In this document: one piece after another, positions 50,951 through 60,681 of the stretch
How positions within the stretch are numbered: the stretch's first letter is position 1
How the letters are laid out: every line of letters begins with the position of its first letter
Origin: Myxococcus flavus
GTDB lineage: Bacteria > Myxococcota > Myxococcia > Myxococcales > Myxococcaceae
Length of the DNA stretch: 64,000 nt
Assembly: GCF_050038885.1 (NCBI RefSeq)
Contig: NZ_CP143624.1
Location: 1,116,001 to 1,180,000, forward strand
Reading direction: 5' to 3'
Notes under the pieces: generated by a model
What the model was told of the DNA's origin: nothing
The model's database searches: none
Seen by the model: the letters and a program-made list of their open reading frames with translations, nothing else
Program-made: the position numbers and the translations under genes

Positions 50951-52207
50951 TCAGTAGCGCCGCACCACCAGGACCCCGATTCGGCCCGGCTTCACCTCCA
51001 CCGGGTGCTCCGTCGTCTGTCCCCAGCTCGTCACACGCACGGTGTGGCTCCCAGCGGACACACGGAAGCGCGCCACCTGGAACTCCGCCGGCAGGGAGAG
51101 CCAGGATCGCAGGTCTGGCGCATTCACCGCGTTGAGCACGAGAAACGTCAGCGCGCCCAGCTCACCGCTCTTGGTCAACGCCCCCACCCCCGCCGCCACA
51201 CCTGCCTTCACCGCCACGCCCGCGAGCTGCTTCGCCAGCAGGCGTCCAATCCGGTCGTCCAGGTGGACCACGGCCACGTCCGCCAGCGACGTCACCGTCA
51301 CCGCCTGCTGGGACTGGCCCTCCAGTGCGACATTCACCGGCGGCGCCAGCCCTCGCGTCCGGTAGACGGGCACTTCAATCAGGGCTCCGCCGTCACCGCC
51401 GTCCCGGGAGCCGCGCTGCTTCTCCGGAGACAGACCGGCCTCCACCACGACGATGAGCTGCCCCTCGCCCGGCGCCAGCGGCTCGTGCGGCACGTCCGGG
51501 TACTTCGCCAGCAGCTCCGCGTACATGTCGTCGCGGCCCACCTTCTTCGCCAGCCGCAGCAGGGGCTCCGCCAGTGCCTCCTTGCGGGGCGCAATCTCGT
51601 AGGCCTTCGCGTAGTCGATGTACGCCGAGTCCCAGTCCCGCTGGTCCTCCCGGATGACGCCGCCCAGGTAGCGCGCGATGGCGAGCTGCTCGTAGGGCTT
51701 CTTCTCCTCGGCAATCATCTTCTCCAGGCGGTCGTTGACCTGGCGCACCTCCACCATGGCCGCTTCGTCGTCGCCCAGCTCGACGTAGTTGAGCGCCTGG
51801 AGGACGGAGATCATCAGCTTCTCGAAGTCCTCCCCCTTGTAGGCGCGCTGGCGCTCGTTGGTGACGAGCGTCTTCGCCTCCTCGCTCACGGAGACGCTGT
51901 CGAGCTGCTCGCTGAGCCGCTCCGCCTCCTCGAGCACGGCGTTGCTCTCCGCCCACTGGCCGGCGGCGTGCAGCACCATGCCCTTGTCCATCAGCACCAG
52001 CAGCCGGTCCTGCTGCGGGCCGTCCTTCGCCGCGGCCTCCAGGCTCTCCAGCGCGCGCGAGTAGTCCCCCTGCTGGTACGCAGACCGCACGCCGCGTGTA
52101 CGCGCGACATAGTCACCCGCGCAGCCAGACGACAGGAGGAGCACACTCGCGAGCGCGAGCGCGCCCCACCCGCTCAGGCGGATGGGGCTCCGGGAGAGAG
52201 AGGACAT
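50951..52207 (-). CDS. COG3014-type TPR lipoprotein, partner of LpoB
   Basis: A 418-residue lipoprotein with lipobox SSGC (Cys29). Residues 40-220 are TPR-like (YQQGDYSRALESLEAAAKDG, YIDYAKAYEIAP), followed by a beta-rich C-terminal part ending VEVKPGRIGVLVVRRY. The pairing of a COG3014 lipoprotein with LpoB is common. It lies 18 bases after lpoB. It is probably involved in envelope or peptidoglycan maintenance. Confidence 0.85.
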   Translation of the reverse strand: MSSLSRSPIRLSGWGALALASVLLLSSGCAGDYVARTRGVRSAYQQGDYSRALESLEAAAKDGPQQDRLLVLMDKGMVLHAAGQWAESNAVLEEAERLSEQLDSVSVSEEAKTLVTNERQRAYKGEDFEKLMISVLQALNYVELGDDEAAMVEVRQVNDRLEKMIAEEKKPYEQLAIARYLGGVIREDQRDWDSAYIDYAKAYEIAPRKEALAEPLLRLAKKVGRDDMYAELLAKYPDVPHEPLAPGEGQLIVVVEAGLSPEKQRGSRDGGDGGALIEVPVYRTRGLAPPVNVALEGQSQQAVTVTSLADVAVVHLDDRIGRLLAKQLAGVAVKAGVAAGVGALTKSGELGALTFLVLNAVNAPDLRSWLSLPAEFQVARFRVSAGSHTVRVTSWGQTTEHPVEVKPGRIGVLVVRRY

Positions 52208-52225
52208 GATGGAGGGGAAGGCCCG

Positions 52226-52834
52226 TTACCAGCTGACGCCGCGCTTCTCGAACTTCTTGCGAATCTGCTTCTCGTCCGTCCACTCGATGAGGCCGGTGCG
52301 CACGTTGCTCAGCTTCGCGGTCATCTTGTAGTAGACGAGCTTGTCCCGGCCGACCTCCTGGATGATGGACGCGAGGTCGCCCGTCATCAGGAAGTCCACG
52401 GAGATCTGCTGGCCCGGCCCCTTGGCGGTGTTCGGGTCCACGTAGCCGGACTGCTGGTACTCGTACTCCTCCGCGATGTCCTGGCGCGCCTGCTGGTCCA
52501 CCAGCGCGAAGCGGCCCGTCTGCGCCAGCGCCGTCTGAATCTTGTCCCCCAGCGAGCGCATGTCGATGTGCTCGGAGGTGCTGTTCTTCAGCTTGCCGAC
52601 GAGGACGATGGGCAGCGAGCCGTCCGGCCGGGGCTGGGCGAAGCGCGGCGAGTTGGCGAGCGAGTCCGCCATCTTCTTCGCGATGAGCTGCAGGTCGTTC
52701 TCGTTGAAGCGGTCCGACAGCATCTCGATGGTGTTCGGGTCCTCGTAGGTCCCACGCGTGAAGGCGCGCGGCCCCGAGCACGCGGTGAGCGAGGCGGCGA
52801 GACAGGCGGAGAGCAGCAGGCGGCGGGTGTTCAT
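52226..52834 (-). CDS. lpoB: Penicillin-binding protein activator LpoB
   Basis: A 202-residue lipoprotein with SLTAC lipobox (Cys19). The mature domain has the TolB-like fold of LpoB, with SLPIVLVGKLKNSTSEHIDM and TALAQTGRFALVDQQARQDI. In E. coli LpoB activates PBP1b from the outer membrane. It follows a secreted protein gene by 14 bases in the same operon. Confidence 0.87.
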   Translation of the reverse strand: MNTRRLLLSACLAASLTACSGPRAFTRGTYEDPNTIEMLSDRFNENDLQLIAKKMADSLANSPRFAQPRPDGSLPIVLVGKLKNSTSEHIDMRSLGDKIQTALAQTGRFALVDQQARQDIAEEYEYQQSGYVDPNTAKGPGQQISVDFLMTGDLASIIQEVGRDKLVYYKMTAKLSNVRTGLIEWTDEKQIRKKFEKRGVSW

Positions 52835-52848
52835 GGTGCGGGTCACTC

Positions 52849-53676
52849 CTAGTTCCATTCGCATTCGAAGCGGCTGCCTTCGAAGTTCCACTTGTGGGCG
52901 AGCACCGCGTCACGGCGGTACCCCGCCGTCAGGCGGCAGACGCTCTGCAGTGAGGCGCGAGGGTAGTCGAAGGTGTAGCTCTGCGCCTTCGCCAGCTCCT
53001 GCGAGGTGAGCTGGGACGGATGCGTGAGCGTGGGGCTGGCGCTGGCGGCCACCAGCACGTGGTGCTTGCCATAGGTGCGCAGCGGCACCTGGCCCGCGAG
53101 CTGGACGCGGCGCACGGTGCGCGCCACCAGGATGTCGCTGCGGTCCACCATCGTCTCGTGGCTGTTGCGGCGGCGCAGCAACTCCGGGATGTTGGCGCTG
53201 AAGACGCGGGTGATGTCCCCGTCCTCCACGAAGAAGTAGAGGAAGCCCTCGCGCGCGGAGCGGCTCTCGCCCGTGAAGTCCAGCGTCACCAGCAGGTTCA
53301 GGAAGCGGTTGGGCGCCAGGCCGTGCCGCGACACCGCGGCCAGCACGTCCTTGTTCACGCCGGCCTTCTTGAGGCGGATGAGCCCGTCCGCGCTGGCGTC
53401 ACAGGCGCACCGGCGCTCCTCGATCATCTTCACGATTTGCGCGGGCTCGAAGCCGGCCTGGGACAGCTTGGTCAGCTCCTCGTCGGTGAGGGGGAGCTGG
53501 TCGGAGCGCTCGTAGAGGCGCGGCAGCTGGTTCGGGTCCCACTGGATGATGTTGTAGGTCTGCACGTCTCCGGCGGGAAACGGCAGATTCACCTGCGGGC
53601 TTCCGCGCCCGGAAACGGAGACGGGCGCCTGGCTGGCGGCCAGCGCCAGCGTGGCGGCGAGCAACTGGGCAATCAT
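52849..53676 (-). CDS. Secreted hypothetical protein
   Basis: A 275-residue protein with a short signal peptide ending about ASQA. A helical segment (LTDEELTKLSQAGFEPAQIV, then LIRLKKAGVNKDVLAAVSRH) resembles the paired helices often seen near lipoproteins. The second half is beta-rich, with two Cys at the end (SVCRLTA, FECEWN). No family recognised. It sits between lpoB and a beta-barrel gene in one direction. Confidence 0.7.
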   Translation of the reverse strand: MIAQLLAATLALAASQAPVSVSGRGSPQVNLPFPAGDVQTYNIIQWDPNQLPRLYERSDQLPLTDEELTKLSQAGFEPAQIVKMIEERRCACDASADGLIRLKKAGVNKDVLAAVSRHGLAPNRFLNLLVTLDFTGESRSAREGFLYFFVEDGDITRVFSANIPELLRRRNSHETMVDRSDILVARTVRRVQLAGQVPLRTYGKHHVLVAASASPTLTHPSQLTSQELAKAQSYTFDYPRASLQSVCRLTAGYRRDAVLAHKWNFEGSRFECEWN

Positions 53677-53691
53677 GACGGAGCCTCCCCT

Positions 53692-54258
53692 CTAGAACTT
53701 GTAGCCCACGGACATGCCCAGCCGGTGCGTGACGCCGCCACCGCCAATGGGGATGTCCGGGGTGTAGTTGAGGGCCATGAGGATGTTCTCGCGATCCCCC
53801 AGGAGGATTTCGGCGCCCACCTGCGGGGAGATGCCGAAGCGCAGGCCCTCGCCCTCCGGAATGACGATGGCGCCGGCCTTGAGGCCCGCGGTGAACACCA
53901 GCGGCCAGCCCCAGGTCCGGAAGCGCGGGCCGACCATGCCGACGAAGCGGCCGCCGTCGAACACGTAGGCGCCGCTCACGTCGAGCTGGTACCAGTCCGC
54001 GCCCCACAGCGACAGCGTGGCGCCCACGAACAGCGGCGGTCCCTCGGGCGCGCCCCGGGGTGGCTCCCGGGAGTTGATGGCCGCGCCCCAGTCGAGCTGG
54101 AGCGACACGCTCCGTCCGCCCGGACCGCTGTAGCCGCCCTTGCCGTATTCGGACTCCTCTGGCCCGTCCGTACGGCCTCGGGACTGGGCACTGGCGGTCA
54201 GCGGCACGGTGGCGGCCAGCATCGCAAGGGCCCCACACAACCTGACATGACGCATCAT
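53692..54258 (-). CDS. Outer-membrane beta-barrel-like protein
   Basis: A 188-residue protein with signal peptide to about residue 24 (TASAQ). The rest alternates Gly/aromatic strands and ends in GMSVGYKF, a C-terminal Phe typical of outer-membrane barrels recognised by BamA. About eight strands are expected. Function unknown; it is upstream of the LpoB group. Confidence 0.78.
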   Translation of the reverse strand: MMRHVRLCGALAMLAATVPLTASAQSRGRTDGPEESEYGKGGYSGPGGRSVSLQLDWGAAINSREPPRGAPEGPPLFVGATLSLWGADWYQLDVSGAYVFDGGRFVGMVGPRFRTWGWPLVFTAGLKAGAIVIPEGEGLRFGISPQVGAEILLGDRENILMALNYTPDIPIGGGGVTHRLGMSVGYKF

Positions 54259-54332
54259 CTCGAAGACTCCCCCGGGCGGTAGGTGCGAAATTCCGACGCT
54301 TGGACAGCGCGGCCGGCCGAATATTCAAGACC

Positions 54333-54376
54333 GCCTGCTCCCAGGCAAGGACTCCCTGCACCTGGGGGCAGCAGGC
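54333..54376 (-). terminator. Bulged hairpin after mscS
   Basis: GCCTGCTCCCAGG pairs with CCTGGG-GGC-AGCAGGC across a 15-base loop, with a 3-base bulge, one base after the mscS stop. Thirteen pairs in total make it a strong terminator candidate. Confidence 0.6.
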
Positions 54377-54377
54377 C

Positions 54378-56024
54378 TCAGGCCCGGGGCGGCACGGGCG
54401 GGGCGACGGGCGAGGCCGGCTCCAGCGACGAGGCCAGCTCCGGCGGCGGGAAGGGGCGGGCCTCCGTGCGGGTGACGGGCAGCCACAGGGGATGCGCGCG
54501 CAGGAAGGCCACCAGCTTCTCACGCACCAGCGCACGCAGGTCGAAGAGCTTGCTGAAGTCCGACACGCTGACGAGCGCGCGCACGGTGAGGGTCCGGTCC
54601 AGCACGTCCATGACGACCACCGTCGCCACGCGGCCGTCCCACATGTCCTTGCCCTCGTTCTCCAGGATGCGGCGGAGCTCCGCCCGGAGCGCGTCGATGT
54701 CCGTCTGGAAATCCACCTGGAGGATGACGGGCCCCAGCATCTCCGGGTTCCCCTTGCTCCAGTTCTGGAAGGGCTTGTCCAGGAACTGGGTGATGGGGAT
54801 GACCAGGCGGCGCTGGTCCCAGGTCCGCAGCACCACGTAGGTGAGCGTGATGCGCTCCACCGTGCCCCACTCCCCCTCGGTGATGAGGGTGTCCCCGATG
54901 CTGATGGGCTGGGTGATGGAGAGCTGGATGCCGGCCAGCAGCGTGCCAATGGACTTCTGCGCGGCGAGGCCGAGCACCAGGCCGGCGATACCGGCGGAGG
55001 CCAGCAGCGACACACCGACGTTGCGCACCACCTCGAACTGGATGAGCAGCAGCGCCGCGGCGATGACGTAGGTGGCCACCTCGAAGATGGCCCGGAGCAC
55101 CACCAGCTGCGTGCTCACGCTGCGCGCCCGCGACGCGTCCTTCATCTCCGACGACAAGCGGCTCTGCACGAAGGTGGCGGAGACGTGGAGGATGCGCAGG
55201 ACGGCCCAGGCCAGCGCCACGACGCTCAGCGAGTAGCCCACCCGCAGGAAGACACCCTGCGCCGGACGCGGCAGCCGCAGCAGCAGCGTGCCCACCACCA
55301 GCAGCGCGGAGAAGGTGAGCAGCTTCACCGGCCCCTTCCCCGAGGAGACCACGTTGTCCTCCCAGGTGAACCGGGTCCACCGTGCCAGCCGGCGGGCGAA
55401 GGCCAGCACCAGTCGCTCCAGCAGCGCCGCGAGCCCCGCGCTGCCCAGCAGGGTCACCAGCAGGCCCAGCCACTGCCACGGCTCCAGCCCCAGCACCGTG
55501 TCACTGAAGAAGAAGGCCGGCAGGAACCCCACCAGGCGGGGGCCATACTCCGCGAAGAGCGGATCCACCTGCCGCACCGTGGACTCGTTGAAGACCCACA
55601 CCAGCCCCTCTTCCGAGGGGACGCGCTGGACGCGGATGGGGATGGTGTTGCCCTGCAGGGGGATGGTGCCCAGCTGGTCGTAGCGCGCGTTGGACGGGTC
55701 TCCCTCCGGCTCCTTGCTCAGCGAGCCCACGTCCACGGGCAGCTTGCGGTCCAGCACGAACTTGAGCGCGCGGGCCAGCTGGACGCCGCGCTCCGCCTGC
55801 TCGGCGCGGGGGATGTAGTCCAGGTCCAGGTAGTGCGCCGCCGTGGCGTAGTCCCCGCGGTGCGCGGCGGACAGGAAGCCCTGGACGGCGGCCTGCGGCG
55901 TCTGGCGGTCCACGTTGGGCGGGGGCGTTCCAAGGCCTGCGTTGAGCGCGGCGGCAGGCAGGCTCCACAGCAGTCCCAGGGTCAGGACGAGTGCTCTCTG
56001 AGTCCAACTGTCACGGTGCATCAT
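54378..56024 (-). CDS. Mechanosensitive channel MscS family protein
   Basis: A 548-residue protein: signal peptide, an N-terminal periplasmic domain with AAVQGFLSAAHRGDYATAAH (lipid-transfer-like helices), five or so membrane helices at about 170-360 and the MscS pore and beta domain (SIGTLLAGIQLSITQPISIGD, EWGTVERITLTYVVLRTWD). The long N-terminal part places it with larger MscS channels. It protects against hypo-osmotic shock. Confidence 0.92.
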   Translation of the reverse strand: MMHRDSWTQRALVLTLGLLWSLPAAALNAGLGTPPPNVDRQTPQAAVQGFLSAAHRGDYATAAHYLDLDYIPRAEQAERGVQLARALKFVLDRKLPVDVGSLSKEPEGDPSNARYDQLGTIPLQGNTIPIRVQRVPSEEGLVWVFNESTVRQVDPLFAEYGPRLVGFLPAFFFSDTVLGLEPWQWLGLLVTLLGSAGLAALLERLVLAFARRLARWTRFTWEDNVVSSGKGPVKLLTFSALLVVGTLLLRLPRPAQGVFLRVGYSLSVVALAWAVLRILHVSATFVQSRLSSEMKDASRARSVSTQLVVLRAIFEVATYVIAAALLLIQFEVVRNVGVSLLASAGIAGLVLGLAAQKSIGTLLAGIQLSITQPISIGDTLITEGEWGTVERITLTYVVLRTWDQRRLVIPITQFLDKPFQNWSKGNPEMLGPVILQVDFQTDIDALRAELRRILENEGKDMWDGRVATVVVMDVLDRTLTVRALVSVSDFSKLFDLRALVREKLVAFLRAHPLWLPVTRTEARPFPPPELASSLEPASPVAPPVPPRA

Positions 56025-56205
56025 GGCTGACTTCCATATCCCCTTTTGGATGTCTCACTGGAAAGAAGTCAGCCCTGGCGCCCTGGTGGGCGACCGTGCG
56101 CCGGTGGACACCCGAAATCAGGGAAACACGGGCGCCCGGAGCGCATGGGAAAGCGTTGGTGTGGCGCGTGGGGGTAGGATAGAAACGGGACCAAGGAAGG
56201 TCGCC

Positions 56206-56589
56206 GTGTCCGAGAAGCGAAGAATCCTCCTGATTGACGACAGCGAGATTACGCTCGCCATGGAGAAGGCCGTGCTCGAGGCGCGCGGCTACGAGGTCAT
56301 CGCCACCTCGACGCTCATGGAGTTCGAGAAGACGCTGCAGGCCTGGCGCCCGGACCTCATCCTCACCGACATTCACATGCCCGAGGCCAAGGGCACAGAC
56401 ATCTGCCGCACGCTCAAGAACGAGTACGGCACGCAGGACATCCCCATCGTCCTCTTCTCCAGCCTCCCGGACGACGAGCTGTCCAAGCTGGCCGAGCAGG
56501 TGGGTGCCGATGGCTCCCTGTCCAAGGTGAATGGACTGGAGGCCATGGGCGAGAAGATCGACGAACTGGTGCAGAGCATCCTCTGGTGA
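56206..56589 (+). CDS. Single-domain response regulator
   Basis: A 127-residue receiver with DD at 11-12, Asp55 in LILTDIHMPE, Ser in LFSSLP and Lys in SLSKVNG. The GTG start has AAGGAAGG about six bases upstream. Its stop overlaps the start of the cytochrome gene (GTGA), coupling it to an electron-transfer protein, which is unusual. Confidence 0.88.
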   Translation: MSEKRRILLIDDSEITLAMEKAVLEARGYEVIATSTLMEFEKTLQAWRPDLILTDIHMPEAKGTDICRTLKNEYGTQDIPIVLFSSLPDDELSKLAEQVGADGSLSKVNGLEAMGEKIDELVQSILW

Positions 56590-58142
56590 GCCCCATGCGC
56601 GCCCTCCTCGCCGCGGTCCTGGTGGCCGCGTCGCTCGCCGGGTGTGCACGCAAGGACCCGCCGCCCAGGCCCGCGGATGCGGAGGCGTCAGCCGCTCCTA
56701 CCGCGAAGCCCCCGGCCGCGGCCCAGTCCCAGGGCGAAGGCGCTGTCCTCTTCATCTCCGCCGATACGCGCGGCTACCTGGGCCCGTGCGGCTGCAGCGA
56801 GAACATGCGCGGTGGCATCGCCCGCGCCGCCGCGCAGGTGCAGGCGGCGCGCAAGGGCCCCCTGCCCGTCCTCTATGTGGATGGTGGCAACAGCCTCTTC
56901 GGCGAGCTCAAGCTCAAGCCGGGACAGGTGCCGCAGGAGGAGCGCAAGGCGAAGGCGCTCGCGGACGCCATGCGGAGCATGGGCCTGTCGGTGCGCGCCA
57001 CCGGGCCGCTGGACGACACGCAAGGCGTGGACTTTCGCAAGGGACTGGGCCTGCCGGAGCTGCCTCCGGGAGGCGTGAAGGTGCTGCCCGCCGGCCAGCG
57101 CAAGGTGGGCGTGGTGGCGGCGACGACGGCCGCGCAGCTCGTCGAGGCCAGCGCCCAGGCCCGCGCGCAGGGCGCGGACTTCGTGGTGGGCCTGCTGGAC
57201 GTCACGCTGGACGTGGCCCAGAAGGCGGCGGAGCAGCCGGGCCTGAAGGCGGACGTGGTGGTGGCCACTCGCACGGCCACCGAGTTCAGCGGCGAGCAGA
57301 ACCGGCTGGTGCGCTCGGCCGTGCCCGTGGTCGCGCTGCAGAGCAAGGGGCGCTCGCTGCTGCGCGTGGACCTGGCGTATGCCCCGCAGCCCGGCCCCTT
57401 CTCCCTCCAGAAGGGCCAGGAAGACCTGGAACGGGAGGCCGCGGCCCTGGAGCAGCGCGCGGCGTTGCTGGACCGGGACATCAACCTCCCCGGCACCGAC
57501 CCGAAGCTCAAGGCGCTGAAGCAGGCCAAGCGTGATGAGCTGGTGACCCGACGGCAGGCGCTGCTGAACAGCCCTCCCGCGTCCACGGATGGCCTCAATG
57601 CCTTCACGCTGCGCTTCGTGCCGCTGGAGTCCAGCCTCCCCTCCGACGCGGACGCCCTGGCCCTGGTGACGGCCTATGACGCGGACGTGGGGAAGATGAA
57701 CCTCGCCTGGGCGAAGGCCCATGGCCAGGACTGCCCCGCTCCGGGACCGGGACGCGCGGGCTTCGTGGGCAACGAGCCCTGCCGCACCTGCCACGAGGAG
57801 GCCTTCCCTCTCTGGGAGAAGTCCAAGCACCACCACGCCTGGGAGACGCTGGAGCAGGTGGGCAAGCAGTTCCACCTCAACTGCGTGGGGTGTCACGTCA
57901 CTGGCTGGGAACAGCCGGGCGGCGTCTGTCGGCTGGACAAGGTGGCGGGCCGCGAGGACGTGGGCTGCGAGAGCTGCCACGGCCCGGGCTCGGAGCACGC
58001 GGAGGCGCCCTCCACCGACAACATCATCGCCTCGCCGGGCGAGAGCGTGTGCATCACCTGCCACAACCCGGAGAACTCGCCGCACTTCGACTTCGCGACC
58101 TACCTGCCGCGAATCGTGGGGCCGGGTCACGGGAAGCCTTAA
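56586..58142 (+). CDS. Tetraheme cytochrome c lipoprotein with a nucleotidase-like domain
   Basis: A 518-residue lipoprotein (LAGC, Cys20, or Cys17 from the second start MRALLAA). Residues 50-265 match the UshA/metallophosphatase-like domain of SADTRGYLGPCGCSENMRGG type found in deltaproteobacterial proteins. A coiled-coil linker (EDLEREAAALEQRAALL) leads to four CxxCH heme sites at 399, 433, 461 and 489, as in cytochrome c554-like proteins. It is probably an outer-surface electron carrier; whether the phosphatase-like half is active is unknown. Confidence 0.85.
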   Translation: MSPMRALLAAVLVAASLAGCARKDPPPRPADAEASAAPTAKPPAAAQSQGEGAVLFISADTRGYLGPCGCSENMRGGIARAAAQVQAARKGPLPVLYVDGGNSLFGELKLKPGQVPQEERKAKALADAMRSMGLSVRATGPLDDTQGVDFRKGLGLPELPPGGVKVLPAGQRKVGVVAATTAAQLVEASAQARAQGADFVVGLLDVTLDVAQKAAEQPGLKADVVVATRTATEFSGEQNRLVRSAVPVVALQSKGRSLLRVDLAYAPQPGPFSLQKGQEDLEREAAALEQRAALLDRDINLPGTDPKLKALKQAKRDELVTRRQALLNSPPASTDGLNAFTLRFVPLESSLPSDADALALVTAYDADVGKMNLAWAKAHGQDCPAPGPGRAGFVGNEPCRTCHEEAFPLWEKSKHHHAWETLEQVGKQFHLNCVGCHVTGWEQPGGVCRLDKVAGREDVGCESCHGPGSEHAEAPSTDNIIASPGESVCITCHNPENSPHFDFATYLPRIVGPGHGKP

Positions 58143-58293
58143 TCAAACAGGAATCCAGGGCCTCGCCTGGGCGTTCGCCCCTACCGGGCGTCCCGGCTCG
58201 ACGCGTACCCAGCGACTCCTTGTTTGACTGTCAAGGAAAAGAGCGATTACTTCCGGCCTTCGCCCGCCTCCGGGCGCCCGTTCCCGCGACTGT

Positions 58294-60606
58294 ATGCCGC
58301 CTCTACCCTTGCTCCTGCTTGCCCTGGCCTCTGCCCCTGCCACGGGGCTCGCCCCGCCGTCCACGGGGCCTTCTCCCGCCAAGGCCCAGGTGGTCGCACC
58401 GAGTGGTGCGTCAGCGCGCGGGGCGGAGTCATCTGCTGAGGCCGGTGCTGGGAATACGCCCGCTGCCGCCGCGGAGGCTGCACCTGAAGCCGTGAAGTCG
58501 GCAGGCGTGTCGCAGGCTCCGGCGCCTGGCGTCGAGCAGCCGCAGGCTGTTGCCGTAGAGACTTCGGCTGCTGTTGCCAGACAGCCTGCTGGCACCGTGG
58601 AGACAAGTGCGGCGAAGCCGTCGTCGGCCGCCGCGCAAACCTCGCCAGCCGATGCGAAGCCGTCCACCGCCGCGCAAACCTCGCCGACCGCTGCGAAGCC
58701 GTCCACCGCCCCCCAGGCTTCTCCGGCCGATGCGAAGCCGTCGCCCGCCGCCGAGGAGGCCGTCGCCGCGGCCCCCGAGGCCGACGGCGTCGAGGCCGCG
58801 CTGGAGCCCGGCACCGCCCTGGTGGCCGAGGACGCCGCGGAGGAAGACGAGGCCACGCGCGACGCGGTCGAGTCCGAGTCCGCGGAGCTGGAAGAGCTCC
58901 GTGCGCTGGAAGGCGCCGCGCTGGACCCGGCGTCGCGCTCCACCGCCGAGGTGATGCAGTCGCTGCGGCGGCTGGGGCTCGCCAATCCACTGCGCATGCG
59001 CATGCTGGACGCCCTCGACGAGCACACCTTCCGCGAGGACGAAGAGCTGCCGGAGATTCCGCTCATCACGGACCTGGCCACCTTCGACGTGGCGCAGATC
59101 CAGGACCGCTACGACATCCCGGTGGAGATGCAGCCGCTGGTGGCCCAGTACATCCAGTTCTTCCAGGGGCCGGGACGGCGCTGGTTCCGCAAGTGGATGG
59201 CGCGCGCGGCCCGGTACGTGCCGGTGATGCACCCCATCCTGGAGCAGTACGGCCTGCCGAAGGACACCGTGTACCTGGCGATGATTGAGAGCGGCTTCTC
59301 CGCGCACGCCTATTCGTGGGCGCACGCGGCCGGGCCGTGGCAGTTCATCTCCAGCACGGGCAAGCAGTACGGGCTGAAGCAGGACTTCTGGGTGGACGAG
59401 CGCAGGGACCCCATCAAGGCCACCCACGCCGCGGCGTCCTACCTCAAGGACCTCAAGCGCGAGCTGGGTCACTGGTACCTGGCGTGGGCTGGCTACAACA
59501 CCGGCTCCGGGCGTGTCCGGCGCATGGTGGAGCGGCACGGGACGACGGACTTCTGGGCCCTGTCGGAGGAGCGCGGACTGGCCAAGGAGACCAAGCACTA
59601 CGTGCCCAAGCTGATTGCCGCGGCCCTGGTGGCCAAGCACCCGGCGGCGTTCGGCTTCAAGGAGGAGGAGTTCGACCCCGAGCCCGTGCTCGAATTCGAC
59701 GAGGTGCAGCTCACCGACGCGGCGGACCTGGACGTGGTGGCGCGCGCGGCGGGCGTCCCCGTCAAGGCGGTGCAGGACCTCAACCCGGAGCTGAAGCGCT
59801 GGTGCACCCCGCCGGCGTCGACCAAGAAGCCCTACACGCTCCGGCTCCCCAAGGGGACGGCGACGCTGTTCGCGGAGAACTACAAGCGCATCAGCCCCGC
59901 GGAGCGGCTCACGTTCCGCATCCACAAGGTGAAGCGCGGCGACACGCTGTCGCAAATCGCGGAGAAGTATGGCTCGGCGTCCGAGGCCATCCTCCAGATG
60001 AACCAGCTGAAGTCGGCCCACAAGTTGCGCGTGGGCGGGGAGCTGGTGATTCCGATTCCCACCGGGAAGCGCGCGGGCAGTGCGCTGGCGACGAAGGTCG
60101 CGCAGGCCCGCCGCAGTGGCGTGGTGGTCCGGCCCGAGGATGAGGTACCGGCGGGCACGCCCCGGGGCCCTGTGGCCGCGGGCCCCGTGAAGAAGGAGAC
60201 CATCAACGGGCGTACCCGCCTGACCTACGGCGTGATGTCCGGCGACAGCCTCTGGGTGATTGCGAACAAGTTCAACGTGTCGGTGGACTCGCTGAAGCAG
60301 TGGAACAACCTCAAGCGTCGCAACCCGACGCTCCAGGTGGGCTCCACGCTGTTCATCTGGCCCGAGGGCAACACGGCCACCGCCAGCGTGCAGGAGCGCG
60401 GCGGAACGGTGCTGGCGAAGCACACGGTGAGCACCACCAAGCCCGCGGGCAACGCCGGCAAGGTCCACGCCCTGGCCGAGGGTGAGACGCTCTGGTCCGT
60501 GGCACAGCGCTACGGCGTCAGCGTGGACGACATCATGCGGTGGAACAAGATCAAGGACCACCGCACCCTCCCCACGGGGAAGGTGCTGCGCCTCAGCGCG
60601 CCGTAG
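58294..60606 (+). CDS. mltD: Membrane-bound lytic transglycosylase MltD with three LysM domains
   Basis: A 770-residue peptidoglycan lyase. After a signal peptide comes a 190-residue Ala/Pro/Ser low-complexity region with repeats of the QTSPADAKPSTAA type. The SLT domain follows, with catalytic Glu332 in MIESGFSAHAYSWAHAAGPW and the GYNTGSGRVRRM segment. LysM domains start near 543, 645 and 722. The 150 bases ahead contain TTGACTGTCAA, an 11-base palindrome at 58224-58234. Confidence 0.94.
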   Translation: MPPLPLLLLALASAPATGLAPPSTGPSPAKAQVVAPSGASARGAESSAEAGAGNTPAAAAEAAPEAVKSAGVSQAPAPGVEQPQAVAVETSAAVARQPAGTVETSAAKPSSAAAQTSPADAKPSTAAQTSPTAAKPSTAPQASPADAKPSPAAEEAVAAAPEADGVEAALEPGTALVAEDAAEEDEATRDAVESESAELEELRALEGAALDPASRSTAEVMQSLRRLGLANPLRMRMLDALDEHTFREDEELPEIPLITDLATFDVAQIQDRYDIPVEMQPLVAQYIQFFQGPGRRWFRKWMARAARYVPVMHPILEQYGLPKDTVYLAMIESGFSAHAYSWAHAAGPWQFISSTGKQYGLKQDFWVDERRDPIKATHAAASYLKDLKRELGHWYLAWAGYNTGSGRVRRMVERHGTTDFWALSEERGLAKETKHYVPKLIAAALVAKHPAAFGFKEEEFDPEPVLEFDEVQLTDAADLDVVARAAGVPVKAVQDLNPELKRWCTPPASTKKPYTLRLPKGTATLFAENYKRISPAERLTFRIHKVKRGDTLSQIAEKYGSASEAILQMNQLKSAHKLRVGGELVIPIPTGKRAGSALATKVAQARRSGVVVRPEDEVPAGTPRGPVAAGPVKKETINGRTRLTYGVMSGDSLWVIANKFNVSVDSLKQWNNLKRRNPTLQVGSTLFIWPEGNTATASVQERGGTVLAKHTVSTTKPAGNAGKVHALAEGETLWSVAQRYGVSVDDIMRWNKIKDHRTLPTGKVLRLSAP

Positions 60607-60681
60607 CTTCTGGCGCGTACAGGGTGAAGGAGCGCCTCGCGAGGTCGGGCTTCGGGCGAGCGAATTGCACCGGGACGGGGG

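Noticed and set aside
58224..58250. A TTGACT...GATTAC sigma-70 promoter before mltD
   Set aside because: Spacing is only 15 bases and the -10 match is poor; the TTGACTGTCAA palindrome may be chance.
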